Assembly: GCA_043775055.1 (NCBI GenBank) | Contig: JAYVSU010000047.1 | Location: forward strand, 1-39,620 | DNA length: 39,620 nt | Source: Aalborgiella sp043775055 | GTDB taxonomy: Bacteria; Pseudomonadota; Gammaproteobacteria; Burkholderiales; Burkholderiaceae_C | Direction of reading: 5' to 3' | Program-made: the position numbers and the translations under genes | Shown: in pieces, positions 23,331-32,238 of the stretch | Layout of the letters: each line of letters begins with the position of its first letter | Numbering within the stretch: the first letter of the stretch is position 1 | The notes under the pieces: generated by a model | What the model was told of the DNA's origin: nothing | Seen by the model: the letters and a program-made list of their open reading frames with translations, nothing else | Database searches by the model: none

Positions 23331-24014
23331 TCAGCGATGCGTGCGATATGGCTCTTCAAAGTCCAAAAAGTCCTTTTCAGCCAGTGCGTCTTGGATCCAT
23401 GCTTGCACGCCAGGCAAGGCCGTCACTCGCGCCACGTAGGCGGCAATGTTGGCGGGCAGCGGCAGGGCGTAGGTGTTTAGACGCATGCACACGGGTGCGA
23501 AATACGCGTCGACTATGGAGAACTCGCCAAAGAGCATGGGGCCTTTGTAGGTGTCTAGCAAACCACCCCAGAGTTGAACCAAACGCGCCACGTCGGCTTG
23601 GACAGCTGGCTTGTCGCGCCAAACCAATTGACCCACGTCGGGCAAACTGGCTTCGATATTCATGGGGCAATTGCCACGCAAGCCGGTAAAGCCTGCGTGC
23701 ATTTCTGCACAAACACTGCGGGCAATGGCGCGAGCGGTGGGGTCTTGGGGCCACAGTTTTTTTTCAGGGAAGCGCTCAGCGGCGTACTCGGCAATTGCCA
23801 AGGTGTCCCAGACTTTCAAATCACCGTCAGTCAATGCTGGCACTTTGCCGGTTGGACTTACCGCGCCAATGGTTTTTTTGAAGCTAGAACCCGTATTGAA
23901 AGAGTCAAAACGCACCATGACTTCCTCAAAAGGAATGCCCGCTTGGGTGAGCAACACCCAAGGCCGCATCGACCAAGAAGAGTAGTTTTTATTGCCAACG
24001 TAGAGCTTCAACAT
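23331..24014 (-). CDS. Glutathione S-transferase family protein
   Basis: 227 aa. The N-terminal thioredoxin-like domain (~1-80) has NYSSWSMRPWVLL as the glutathione-activating region (Ser 12/13/15), then TGKVPAL (cis-Pro) and the substrate-binding WDTLAIAEYAAE. A helical C-terminal domain carries an FSIVDAYFAPV N-capping motif. GSTs conjugate or reduce electrophilic compounds in the cytoplasm; no specific substrate can be read from the sequence. It lies 64 bp upstream of cca on the same strand and 146 bp after the NDUFA9-like gene, with no clear terminator in either gap. Confidence 0.88.
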   Translation of the reverse strand: MLKLYVGNKNYSSWSMRPWVLLTQAGIPFEEVMVRFDSFNTGSSFKKTIGAVSPTGKVPALTDGDLKVWDTLAIAEYAAERFPEKKLWPQDPTARAIARSVCAEMHAGFTGLRGNCPMNIEASLPDVGQLVWRDKPAVQADVARLVQLWGGLLDTYKGPMLFGEFSIVDAYFAPVCMRLNTYALPLPANIAAYVARVTALPGVQAWIQDALAEKDFLDFEEPYRTHR

Positions 24015-24160
24015 GCTTTTCTTTCAAAAAATGATTAGAGAGTTCAATGAGAAGCAAGCTTACAACAGGAAAAGCATTTGATTGATGAAAATCAAGCAAG
24101 GCACTCATGCCAAGCGCGCATTAGCCCCACGGCCACACGCTCGCATGATTGAACAATAAC

Positions 24161-25120
24161 TTAGAACCGGCCTGCCGTTTTGCGCATGGCCAGCAAGTGC
24201 GCTTCTGTGGTTTGTTTGCCCAAATACAGCAGCGCGATGGCTGCTAAAGCACTGGGAGCCACGTCTAAAGCAGACAATCCTGGCAGTTTGCCGCTGGCAA
24301 CATTGTCGACCCGCATTGAGTCCAAATTGTCACGGCTTAGCATGGGCTCACCGGGTAGAAATCGCATCAAACCGGCTTGCAGCAGCCCCAAAGAGCGCGG
24401 CAAGGCCAGCACGGGGCGACCTTGCCCATGGTTGACGCCCGCTACACGTGCAGACAATTGCACCAGCTCTTTCAAGGTAAATACATCGGGCCCACACGCC
24501 TCGACGATGGCGGGCATGTAACTTGCCGAAGCTTGCAGACTGTTCACAATGGCTTGCGCCACATCTTCAACCCAAACCGGTTGGAAGCGCGTGGCGCTGC
24601 CCGCCAAAGGCATGACGGGGAATACTTTTTGCAGGCTAGCAAAGAGGTTTAGAAATTTGTCTTCAGCCCCAAAAATCACGCTCGGGCGCAAGATGGTGAG
24701 ATCCAAACCAGCCGCCTGCAAAACTGCCTCGCCCTGCGCTTTAGAGCGCTGGTACATGGAAGGTGCGTCCAGTGCCGCACCCAGCGCGCTTACGTGAATC
24801 ACACGCTTCACACCGGCTTCATTACATGCCTGCGCCAAAGAGCGTGGCAAGGTAACGTGTGTGCGCTCAAAAGCAGCGGCATTACCATGCAAGATGGCGA
24901 CCAAATTGATGACAGCATCATGCCCTGCAACCAAGCGCATCAGCGCTGCATGGTCATGAATATTGGCTTCCATCACATCTAACCTCGGCAAGTGCTGAAT
25001 GTGTTTGGCATTTTCTCGTCGCCGTGTAGGCACAGTAATGCGGTAAGACAAACGGGATAATTTTTCGCAAACATGGCGACCCACAAAGCCAGTGCCACCC
25101 AAGACAAGTATTTTTTTCAT
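24161..25120 (-). CDS. NDUFA9-like NAD(P)-binding protein (atypical SDR)
   Basis: About 319 aa from the ATG at 25120 (MKKILVLGGTGFVGRHVC). A longer frame would overlap the slt stop. The Rossmann glycine motif is GGTGFVG (8-14). VINLVAILHG, VKRVIHVSALGA, YQRSKAQGEAVL and LRPSVIFG follow the extended SDR pattern, with YxxxK as YQRSK. Bacterial homologues of the complex I accessory subunit NDUFA9 have this form, and their role is not well defined (redox or quinone-linked isomerase-like functions are suggested). It lies 10 bp after slt and is probably cotranscribed with it. Confidence 0.85.
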   Translation of the reverse strand: MKKILVLGGTGFVGRHVCEKLSRLSYRITVPTRRRENAKHIQHLPRLDVMEANIHDHAALMRLVAGHDAVINLVAILHGNAAAFERTHVTLPRSLAQACNEAGVKRVIHVSALGAALDAPSMYQRSKAQGEAVLQAAGLDLTILRPSVIFGAEDKFLNLFASLQKVFPVMPLAGSATRFQPVWVEDVAQAIVNSLQASASYMPAIVEACGPDVFTLKELVQLSARVAGVNHGQGRPVLALPRSLGLLQAGLMRFLPGEPMLSRDNLDSMRVDNVASGKLPGLSALDVAPSALAAIALLYLGKQTTEAHLLAMRKTAGRF

Positions 25121-25130
25121 GTTGTTATTT

Positions 25131-27284
25131 TTAAGGTAAATCGGTATTGATGTCGGTGACGCCCGCTTCACGCGGTCCAACCATGCCTAAGCGGTTCTTC
25201 AAGGACTGTGGTTTGCCCGTCAAAATCGCAGCGTAATTGGTGGTGTTGCTCAACACTTTTTTAACATAGTCGCGAGTTTCGGCAAACGGTACGTTTTCAG
25301 CCCAAACAGCCGCTTCCATTTGTGGGCCATTGCGCCAAGTGCGTGGTCGGCCAGGGCCGGCATTGTAGGCGGCAGCCGCCAAAGGCATGGAACCGCCAAA
25401 GTCATCCAAAACCAGCTTCAAATAACCTGTGCCGATAGCGATGTTGGTGTCGCGGTCGTTGATTTGGTCGGCGGTGAATGTGGTGAGGCCGATTTTTTTA
25501 GCCGTCCAGCGCGCTGTGGCAGGCATCACCTGCATCAGCCCCGACGCGCCTACGCCTGAGCGCGCGTCAGTGACAAAACGGCTTTCTTGGCGAATCAAAC
25601 CGTACACGTAGGCGGGGTCCAAGTTGATATCGGCGCTACGTTTGACCACGGCTTTTTGGTGCGGCATGGGGAATCGCTGCTCAAAATCTATCACCGTTTT
25701 TGTGCGCTCACTGGTGTTGATGCAGCGGTCCCATACCTCACGCTCGCAGGCTAGTTGCGCCGCAGCCAACAGCTCGCGGTCATTCATGCTGCCAGCTTGA
25801 CCGCTACCGTTGGTTAAATTGGTGCTGTAGTTCCACTCACGCACTCCCTCGGGACGCAAGCCGATGGCGATTGCCAGCAAAGCGCGTTTGAGGCCCGGGT
25901 TTTGTCGAACCGCGTCTTTTTCAAGCGTCGTCAAAGGCACAGGGCGCTCAGGCACAGTAATTTTGCGACCCAACTCTTCTAAAGCCAGTTGCTCGTAAAA
26001 CCCGCGCACACTCGCGATGCTCTCAAACAAGGTGTTGGCATCTTGCATCTCGACTTGCACTGTTGGTGCGTCGGTACGAACAGCATTTTTGGCGATACGC
26101 ACTTGCGCAGCCGCTTTCAAAGCGCGCGCTTTCCAGTACGTCCAAGTAGCGTCTTTGCGCGCATCATCACTCATGGCGTTGACAGCGCTCAACACCATCG
26201 CCCATTGCGGTGAACTGGACGTGTTAGCCGTGCGCAATGCAGCGCGTACTTTCCAGCCCAAGGTGTCGTCGTTCAAGTCTGTGTCTTTGCTCACATTGGC
26301 AAAGTAGCTTGATGCTTGGCTGTTAAGACTCTGCGCCGCTTGTTTGCCAATCGCGCCCCAAGCCCAGTTACGCTGCTCAGCCGTCAGTTGCACACTCCAT
26401 TTGGCATCCAGCTCGGTCGCTGCGCCATCTGGGTTGCTAGCAGCCAATCGAATCAAAGCCAGTAATTCTGCCTCTTTACGCTCCGTGCCCACTGCTGTGG
26501 CTCGTCTTTTCAGAAACTTCAACGGGTCGGCTTGAATCTCTGACACCTGATTCGCCACCTCTAAAGAGACGATCTGCAAGGCATTGCGCGCTGCGCGAGG
26601 GCGATTCACCTCCATCGCCAAGCGTGCTTTACGCCACGCGTCTTGCGCGGTCATGCCCGTGTTAAAGGTATTGGGATCTTTGATCAAGCGGTCTGCAGCC
26701 AAGTTACAACCATCGTCAGCATCGCGTTGCGCATACCAATTTTTGCGAATCTCCAAGCCGCGCTCAATCGGCGTCACACCTGTCAGCCCAGTGGTACCTT
26801 GCAAATGGTCAATCAGCAGCGCGTAACAACGCACTTCTTTGTCGTCTCGCATGCGAAATTTGGGGTATTCGGCCGCAAAGTTGCTCCAATCGCGCCGTTG
26901 CCCTAAGAGCAGCAACCAGTCGTTGCGCAAGCGGTCATCTTGGTAAGTGCCCGCAAAACGGGTTAAAAAATCTTGCACTTCGGCAGATGACGCTTCTTCC
27001 AAACGCGCTTTGAGCTCCCAATATGCCGCCCAAGGCTCCAGCTCGTGGCCTCTGACTTGCGGCAAAAGCGCCGTCAAACGCGCTTTATCAACTTTTTTGA
27101 AGGCTTGGTTCATCTCTAACAGCACCGCCTCGGCGCGTGGATTAGAACCGTTTTGAGCAGCGGCCGAACCTGAAAAACCGGTAGCAAAAGCAACAAGCAA
27201 GGCAGAAATAAGGAGCTGGGATGTGCGTGGGGTGAAAAGAGGTGTCAAAATCGTAGAACTCTGCTGGTTTTGCATGGATTGCAT
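25131..27284 (-). CDS. slt: Soluble lytic murein transglycosylase (Slt70 family)
   Basis: 717 aa. A signal peptide (~18-44, ending SAAAQ) is followed by a long superhelical region of paired helices (~60-520). The C-terminal lysozyme-like domain has catalytic E567 in IRQESRFVTDARSGVGASGLMQVMP and the later AAAAYNAGPGRPRTW. It cleaves peptidoglycan glycan strands in the periplasm with formation of 1,6-anhydromuramic ends, for wall growth and recycling. ATGs at 27284 and 27275 are both possible starts. It is transcribed divergently from ygfA across only 20 bp, so the promoter must overlap the neighbouring coding sequence. Confidence 0.92.
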   Translation of the reverse strand: MQSMQNQQSSTILTPLFTPRTSQLLISALLVAFATGFSGSAAAQNGSNPRAEAVLLEMNQAFKKVDKARLTALLPQVRGHELEPWAAYWELKARLEEASSAEVQDFLTRFAGTYQDDRLRNDWLLLLGQRRDWSNFAAEYPKFRMRDDKEVRCYALLIDHLQGTTGLTGVTPIERGLEIRKNWYAQRDADDGCNLAADRLIKDPNTFNTGMTAQDAWRKARLAMEVNRPRAARNALQIVSLEVANQVSEIQADPLKFLKRRATAVGTERKEAELLALIRLAASNPDGAATELDAKWSVQLTAEQRNWAWGAIGKQAAQSLNSQASSYFANVSKDTDLNDDTLGWKVRAALRTANTSSSPQWAMVLSAVNAMSDDARKDATWTYWKARALKAAAQVRIAKNAVRTDAPTVQVEMQDANTLFESIASVRGFYEQLALEELGRKITVPERPVPLTTLEKDAVRQNPGLKRALLAIAIGLRPEGVREWNYSTNLTNGSGQAGSMNDRELLAAAQLACEREVWDRCINTSERTKTVIDFEQRFPMPHQKAVVKRSADINLDPAYVYGLIRQESRFVTDARSGVGASGLMQVMPATARWTAKKIGLTTFTADQINDRDTNIAIGTGYLKLVLDDFGGSMPLAAAAYNAGPGRPRTWRNGPQMEAAVWAENVPFAETRDYVKKVLSNTTNYAAILTGKPQSLKNRLGMVGPREAGVTDINTDLP

Positions 27285-27304
27285 AAATTGCTGAAAAGGA
27301 AAAA

Positions 27305-27949
27305 ATGGACAAGGTTGCTGCGAGAAAAGCGCTCATTGAACAACGCTTGAATTTACCCGATCGCCTACAGCGCGCGGCACTGTTACAAAGTGTGATGCGA
27401 ATCTGGCTTTTTGGCAAGCCAGACACCGTGATTGGCGCCTATTGGCCCATCAAAGGTGAGTTTGACCCATTACCCGCACTATACCGTTGGCAAGAAGATG
27501 CAACTCTGCAGTCATTTTCAGCCAAAAATATGCCTGTAGCTGGCGAAGATGCTGCTCAGATAGCTACTGAATCTGTAGCAAACAGGTCGCCCTGCAAAAT
27601 TGGCCTGCCGGTGATCGACAAGGTCCATAAAACCCTGATTTTCCACGCTTGGTACCCGGGCTGCCCGATGGAAGAGGATGCTTACGGCATTCCCAAGCCA
27701 AAAGGCACCGAAGTCGTCATCCCGACCATTTTGTTTGTGCCGTGCGTCGGTTTTGGCCCCGGCGGCTACCGATTAGGCTATGGCGGTGGGTTTTATGACC
27801 GTACTTTGGCTACGCTGTTACCTCAACCTAAAACGGTGGGTTTGGGCTATAGCAATGGCTGGTTGCCTGATTTCACCCCAGAATCACATGACATTCCTTT
27901 GCAAGCCATATTGAGCGACACGGGCGTGGCTTGGCAGCAGCCGGAATAA
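27305..27949 (+). CDS. ygfA: 5-formyltetrahydrofolate cyclo-ligase
   Basis: 214 aa. An N-terminal basic segment (KVAARKALIEQRLNL) is followed by IGAYWPIKGEFDPLP and the conserved C-terminal block FGPGGYRLGYGGGFYDRTLA, with the GYGxGYYDR-type phosphate and ATP site. The enzyme converts 5-formyl-THF to 5,10-methenyl-THF using ATP. Between the substrate-binding part and GIPKPKGTEV the protein is longer than usual. The extra region (residues ~74-92, KNMPVAGEDAAQIATESVA) is encoded by an antisense copy of the 54-bp dispersed repeat. AAGGAAAAA precedes the ATG. It is convergent with the Wzt-like gene. Confidence 0.9.
   Translation: MDKVAARKALIEQRLNLPDRLQRAALLQSVMRIWLFGKPDTVIGAYWPIKGEFDPLPALYRWQEDATLQSFSAKNMPVAGEDAAQIATESVANRSPCKIGLPVIDKVHKTLIFHAWYPGCPMEEDAYGIPKPKGTEVVIPTILFVPCVGFGPGGYRLGYGGGFYDRTLATLLPQPKTVGLGYSNGWLPDFTPESHDIPLQAILSDTGVAWQQPE
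27526..27579 (-). repeat. 54-bp dispersed repeat, copy 5 (in ygfA, antisense)
   Basis: On the minus strand: first block GCTACAGATTCAGTAGCT, second block TCTTCGCCAGCTACAGGCAT, then ATTT. The gene reads the opposite strand; element position 54 is the third base of a codon, the same phase as the other antisense copy in pgi. The sense phase of this copy contains a TGA, which does not matter in this orientation. Confidence 0.75.
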
Positions 27950-27972
27950 TTTTGAAAAAGTGTCAAGCCAGT

Positions 27973-28686
27973 TTATATTGATTCGACAGAGACAATCTGC
28001 CCGTGGTCAAGGCGAACCAGCTTGTTGCAATTTTTGCGGATTGTCTCTTCACTGTGTGACGCAAGTACCAAAATTTTGGCGGAATCTAGCAAGGCAGCCA
28101 GTCGCTCATTGGCTTTTTCCATGAAATCGGCATCGCCCACGCTCATCCACTCATCCATCAATAAAATGTCTGATGGAATGGCGGTGGATACTGAAAAGCC
28201 CAAGCGCATGGCCATGCCGCTGGAGTAAGTGCGCAGCGGCATCTCCATATAGTCTCCCAAACCGCCAAACTCGACCACGTCTTGGGTGATGGTTTCAATT
28301 TCGGCAGGGCTTAAGCCCAAAATTTTGCCACGCAAGTAAATGTTCTCGTAACCAGTTGAGTCTGGGTGCATGCCCAAGAGCAAATTCAACATGCTGGACA
28401 AACGGCCTGTCACTTCACAGGTGCCATGCACCGGCGCATAGACGCCCGCCATGACTTTTAGCAAGGTAGATTTACCTGAGCCGTTGTGGCCATAAATACC
28501 CACACGGTCACCTTCTTGCAGGTTCAAATTGATGTTGTCTAAAGCACGAATCACGACTTTGTCGCTGCCATCACGCGCTACACGGCCACCGGTGGCAGAA
28601 CGTAAGAATGTATTTTTAAACGAGCGGCTGGCGATGCCGTAGATGGGAAAATCCACGGTCATGTTGTTGATCACAATTGAAGTCAT
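27973..28686 (-). CDS. Polysaccharide ABC exporter ATPase (Wzt/TagH type)
   Basis: 237 aa. The Walker A is GHNGSGKST. The signature is YSSGMAMRLGFSV, the divergent form typical of the O-antigen/teichoic-acid export ATPases. Walker B is ILLMDEWMSVGD and the H-loop is LASHS. Wzt proteins energise export of a completed, lipid-linked glycan through Wzm. There is no C-terminal carbohydrate-binding domain, so the exporter is of the type without terminal-residue recognition. It is encoded 46 bp after its permease. No glycosyltransferase gene is nearby. Confidence 0.88.
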   Translation of the reverse strand: MTSIVINNMTVDFPIYGIASRSFKNTFLRSATGGRVARDGSDKVVIRALDNINLNLQEGDRVGIYGHNGSGKSTLLKVMAGVYAPVHGTCEVTGRLSSMLNLLLGMHPDSTGYENIYLRGKILGLSPAEIETITQDVVEFGGLGDYMEMPLRTYSSGMAMRLGFSVSTAIPSDILLMDEWMSVGDADFMEKANERLAALLDSAKILVLASHSEETIRKNCNKLVRLDHGQIVSVESI

Positions 28687-28732
28687 GGTGTTATTTTCTA
28701 AATTTCATTCCAACGCCGTACAATAGGATAGC

Positions 28733-29530
28733 TTAAACCCAGTACGGAATGCGTGTGCGGTAACGCGCAAACACCAGCATCGTGACCGTCCATCCAACAA
28801 GGGTGATAGCAACCACGGCCAGCCACGTAGTAGCTGATGGAGCGTGGCCATACAAAGGTGCGCGCACCAGCTCTAAAAAATGGTACATGGGGTTCCAGTC
28901 CACAATCCAAGTGTGGCGGCCTACCATGTCGGCCTTCCACATCACCGGTGTGACAAACATGGTCAATTGCAAAACACTGGTCACAATTTGCGGAATATCT
29001 CGAAACCGCGTGCACAGCAAGCCTAGCGACAAAGAAACCCAGAATCCGTTAATAGCAATGACAAAAAGCCCCACAGGCACAAGTAGCAGGTTACTGGTCA
29101 ATGGCGGTGGGTAAAACATGAACACAATCACCATGATGACGGCGTTATGCGCCAAGATAATCAAATTCCGTGTCACCAAGGAGTAGCAAAAAATCGTGAA
29201 TGGCAGCTTTATTTGCTTAAAAATACTCTCTTCGGCGACAAAGACATTGCAGGCATCTGTAATCATGCCTGAGAGCAAGGCCCAAATGACGAAGCTGATG
29301 GCAATATAGGGCAGATAACTGCTGAGTTCTTGGTTGAACAATTTGCCATACAGCGGCCCCAAACCGACGATAAATGCGCCAGTACTGATGGTCAACCACA
29401 GCGGCCCGAGGGTGGAACGGCGATAACGACGGCGAATTTCTTGCCACGCCAATGAAGGCCAAAGGTCATAACGCAAAAAACCAGCGAACAAATCGGCGAA
29501 TGCCAAACGAAGAGGAGATTGAATAGCCAT
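28733..29530 (-). CDS. Polysaccharide ABC exporter permease (Wzm/ABC-2 type)
   Basis: 265 aa with six hydrophobic segments and the ABC-2 fold. The amphipathic N-terminus (LAWQEIRRRYRRSTLGPLW) is typical of Wzm/KpsM-like permeases, as is WNPMYHFLELVRAPLYG before the last two helices. Its start is 63 bp after the pgi stop on the same strand. With the Wzt gene it forms a complete inner-membrane exporter whose glycan cannot be told from the sequence. Confidence 0.88.
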   Translation of the reverse strand: MAIQSPLRLAFADLFAGFLRYDLWPSLAWQEIRRRYRRSTLGPLWLTISTGAFIVGLGPLYGKLFNQELSSYLPYIAISFVIWALLSGMITDACNVFVAEESIFKQIKLPFTIFCYSLVTRNLIILAHNAVIMVIVFMFYPPPLTSNLLLVPVGLFVIAINGFWVSLSLGLLCTRFRDIPQIVTSVLQLTMFVTPVMWKADMVGRHTWIVDWNPMYHFLELVRAPLYGHAPSATTWLAVVAITLVGWTVTMLVFARYRTRIPYWV

Positions 29531-29593
29531 GCCTCGATTTTACGATGTCGCTGTTGGACCATTATTGTTAAGCACTTCCGTGCTATCGAAACT

Positions 29594-31231
29594 TTAGCGT
29601 AGCTTGTGCAGCAGCGCTTTTGTCGAGCCATCCAAGCCTGTCGTGTCACCAGAAGTCAAGCGCTTCTCAATATCCACAGCCAAAACCTTGCCCAGCTCGA
29701 CGCCCCACTGGTCAAAGCTGTTGATGCCCCACACGCTGCCCGAGACGAAAACACGGTGCTCATACAGCGCAATCAAAGCACCGAAGCTGGCTGGTGTCAA
29801 ATCTTCCAGCACCAACATGGTACTGGGGCGATTGCCAGGGAAGTGCTTGTGCCCACCTGCATCCGCCTTGCCCACCATCAGCGCCTGCGCTTGCGCCAAC
29901 ACGTTGGCCAGCAGCTTGGGCTGATGACCCGGCAAGCTGTGTCGGGCTTGTTTGACGGCGATGAATTCCACGGGCACGACATCGGTGCCCTGATGCAGCA
30001 TTTGGAAGAACGCGTGCTGACCGTTCGTTCCCGGCTCGCCCCACACGACTGGAGATGTCGCAAACGGCAAGGCTTGTCCATCTGCATCAACCCGTTTGCC
30101 ATTGCTTTCCATCTCTAGCTGCTGCAAATAGGCTGGCAAACGCTTCAACGCGCTGTGGTACGGTGCGACGCAACGGCTGGTGAAGCCGTGGAAATTGCGG
30201 TACCAAACGTCTAGCAAGCCCAGCTGGACAGGTAAGTTTGTCTCTAACGGCGCGGTACGAAAGTGCTCATCCATGGCATGCGCGCCGGCCAGCATGTCCG
30301 TAAAACCTTGCGCACCAATGGCTATCGCTATCGGTAAGCCAATCGCCGACCACAGCGAGTAACGGCCACCAACCCAGTCCCAAAAGCCAAAGGTGGTGCT
30401 GATGCCAAAGGCATTGGCAGCTGAAACATTGGTGGTGAGCGCCGCGAAATGGCGTGAAATGCCCGTGCCTACTTTGTTCAAATCGGCTTTAGCTTTGTAG
30501 TTTTCCTCAAACCACGCCTTGGCGGACAACGCATTGGTCATGGTTTCGGTCGTCGTGAAGGTTTTAGACGCAATCAAAAACAAGGTGTTTTCAGGGTGCA
30601 AGTGCTTCAACACCGCAGCCAATTCATGCCCATCGACATTCGACACAAAATGCATCCGCTTGCCCGCCTGCGCAAAGCTGTCTAACGCCAATACCGCCAT
30701 CTGCGGCCCCAAGTCTGAGCCGCCAATGCCGATGTTGACCACGTCGGTGATGGCAGCGTCAGCGCGAATGCGCTCGGCATAGGCCAGCATGGACGTCAAG
30801 GTGGCGTGTACTAAAGCCAAAGATTCGGCTAAAAACGTATTTCCAAGTGACATATTTTGGTCGTTTTTAGCTATTGAATTTATAGCTAATTTATCAATAT
30901 TTACGCCGGCTACAGTCGTTTTTTGAGGCGCTCTGAGCAACCAATGCATGACCGCGCGGTTTTCGGTGTTGTTGATAGCCTCACCGGCAAACATGGCATC
31001 CCGATGCGCTTCAACACCAGTTTGCCGCGCTAAGTTCCGCAACAGGTTTTGTGTCTGCTCGTCGACACGGTTTTTCGACAAATCGGCAAACACATACGGC
31101 GCTTGCAAACTGAGCTTGTTGAAACGCGTTGCATCTTGCGCAAATGCCTCCCGCGCATCGAAAGTCTGGCCATGGGCGGCGAAGTGGTTTTGCAGTTCAG
31201 TCCACGCAGGGGTTTGGTCGCAACGGTTCAT
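29594..31231 (-). CDS. pgi: Glucose-6-phosphate isomerase
   Basis: 545 aa. Sugar-phosphate-binding motifs are NIGIGGSDLGP and ASKTFTTTET. Both family signatures are present: DWVGGRYSLWSAIG and GSVWGINSFDQWGVELGK. Catalytic Glu and His lie in WGEPGTNGQHAFFQ. It interconverts glucose-6-phosphate and fructose-6-phosphate. The stretch KTTVAGVNIDKLAINSIA (residues ~103-120), in the N-terminal domain just before the SLGNTFLAES segment, is encoded by an antisense copy of the dispersed repeat. The gene follows tal after 15 bp, so the two are cotranscribed. Confidence 0.95.
   Translation of the reverse strand: MNRCDQTPAWTELQNHFAAHGQTFDAREAFAQDATRFNKLSLQAPYVFADLSKNRVDEQTQNLLRNLARQTGVEAHRDAMFAGEAINNTENRAVMHWLLRAPQKTTVAGVNIDKLAINSIAKNDQNMSLGNTFLAESLALVHATLTSMLAYAERIRADAAITDVVNIGIGGSDLGPQMAVLALDSFAQAGKRMHFVSNVDGHELAAVLKHLHPENTLFLIASKTFTTTETMTNALSAKAWFEENYKAKADLNKVGTGISRHFAALTTNVSAANAFGISTTFGFWDWVGGRYSLWSAIGLPIAIAIGAQGFTDMLAGAHAMDEHFRTAPLETNLPVQLGLLDVWYRNFHGFTSRCVAPYHSALKRLPAYLQQLEMESNGKRVDADGQALPFATSPVVWGEPGTNGQHAFFQMLHQGTDVVPVEFIAVKQARHSLPGHQPKLLANVLAQAQALMVGKADAGGHKHFPGNRPSTMLVLEDLTPASFGALIALYEHRVFVSGSVWGINSFDQWGVELGKVLAVDIEKRLTSGDTTGLDGSTKALLHKLR
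30870..30923 (+). repeat. 54-bp dispersed repeat, copy 6 (in pgi, antisense)
   Basis: Plus strand: first block GCTATTGAATTTATAGCT, second block TTTACGCCGGCTACAGTCGT, then TTTT. pgi is on the minus strand and reads through it in the same phase as the antisense copy in ygfA. The first block is itself a near-palindrome (AGCTAT...ATAGCT). Confidence 0.88.
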
Positions 31232-31246
31232 ATTTATTTTGAAAAA

Positions 31247-32194
31247 TTAAGCGGTGAGGAGCAATTGATCCAACTTGAGAGCATCGGCGACAAAGCCGCG
31301 AATGCCTTCAGCGAGCTTTTCTGTGCCCATGGCATCTTGGCTCAAGGCGAAACGGAAAGCAGCTTCGTTCAACGTCAGCTCTGGAATGTCCAGCTTATGC
31401 GCATCGACGCTGTCCAAAGCTTTGACCAAAGGCGCGTCATTTGCAGCAAGAGTGGCCAAGAGCGCGGGGCTGATGGTCAACAAATCGCAACCTGCCAGCG
31501 CCGTGATTTGGCCGATGTTGCGAAAGCTCGCGCCCATGACCTCGGTTTGGATGGCATGGCGTTTGTAGTAATTGAAGATTTGCGTGACCGACTTGACGCC
31601 GGGGTCGTTGGCATTCGCGTTGTCAGCCTCAACCCAGGCAGCACCGGCTGACTTTTTGTACCAGTCGTAAATACGGCCAACGAAGGGTGAAATGAGTTGC
31701 ACTTTGGCCGCGCCACAAGCCACGGCTTGGCTGAAGCTGAACAGCAGGGTCAAGTTGCAATGGATGCCTTCTTTTTCCAGTTCCTCAGCGGCTTTGATGC
31801 CTTCCCAGGTGGAGGCGAGCTTGATCAAAATCCGCTCTTGCGGGATGCCCTCAGCGGCGGCCAAAGCAATCAAGCGCTTGGCGCGGGCGACGTTGGCGGC
31901 ATTGTCAAAGCTCAAACGGGCATCGACTTCCATCGACACCCGGCCAGGCACCAGATCGATGATTTCGCGGCCAAAACGCACCACCAAACGATCCAGCTGT
32001 TCGTCCAGTGGCTTGTTGCGGTGTTGGGTCACCACAGCTTGCAGCAAACTGGCATATTCTGGCTGTTGCACCGCCTGCAAAATCAACGACGGGTTGGTCG
32101 TGGCGTCTTGTGGCTTGAATTGGGCAATTTGCTTGAAATTACCTGTGTCAGCAACAACAGTGGTGAATTGCTTGAGAGCGTCGAGTTGATCCAT
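31247..32194 (-). CDS. tal: Transaldolase
   Basis: 315 aa, the size of E. coli TalB. TTNPSLIL (33-40) holds the conserved N-terminal motif. Schiff-base K125 lies in RILIKLASTWEGIKAAEEL, and ISPFVGRIYDWYKK is the conserved phosphate-binding segment. It transfers a dihydroxyacetone unit between sedoheptulose-7-phosphate and glyceraldehyde-3-phosphate in the pentose phosphate pathway. It starts 44 bp after the ABC transporter ATPase gene, suggesting readthrough from the transporter operon. Confidence 0.95.
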   Translation of the reverse strand: MDQLDALKQFTTVVADTGNFKQIAQFKPQDATTNPSLILQAVQQPEYASLLQAVVTQHRNKPLDEQLDRLVVRFGREIIDLVPGRVSMEVDARLSFDNAANVARAKRLIALAAAEGIPQERILIKLASTWEGIKAAEELEKEGIHCNLTLLFSFSQAVACGAAKVQLISPFVGRIYDWYKKSAGAAWVEADNANANDPGVKSVTQIFNYYKRHAIQTEVMGASFRNIGQITALAGCDLLTISPALLATLAANDAPLVKALDSVDAHKLDIPELTLNEAAFRFALSQDAMGTEKLAEGIRGFVADALKLDQLLLTA

Positions 32195-32238
32195 CCTGCC
32201 ATTATCCAGCCAGTCAGCCCATCAGAACCGTCTTTGGG

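Noticed and set aside
29606..30118. 170-codon plus-strand open frame opposite pgi
   Set aside because: Low-complexity shadow of a gene with both glucose-6-phosphate isomerase signatures; no ribosome-binding site.
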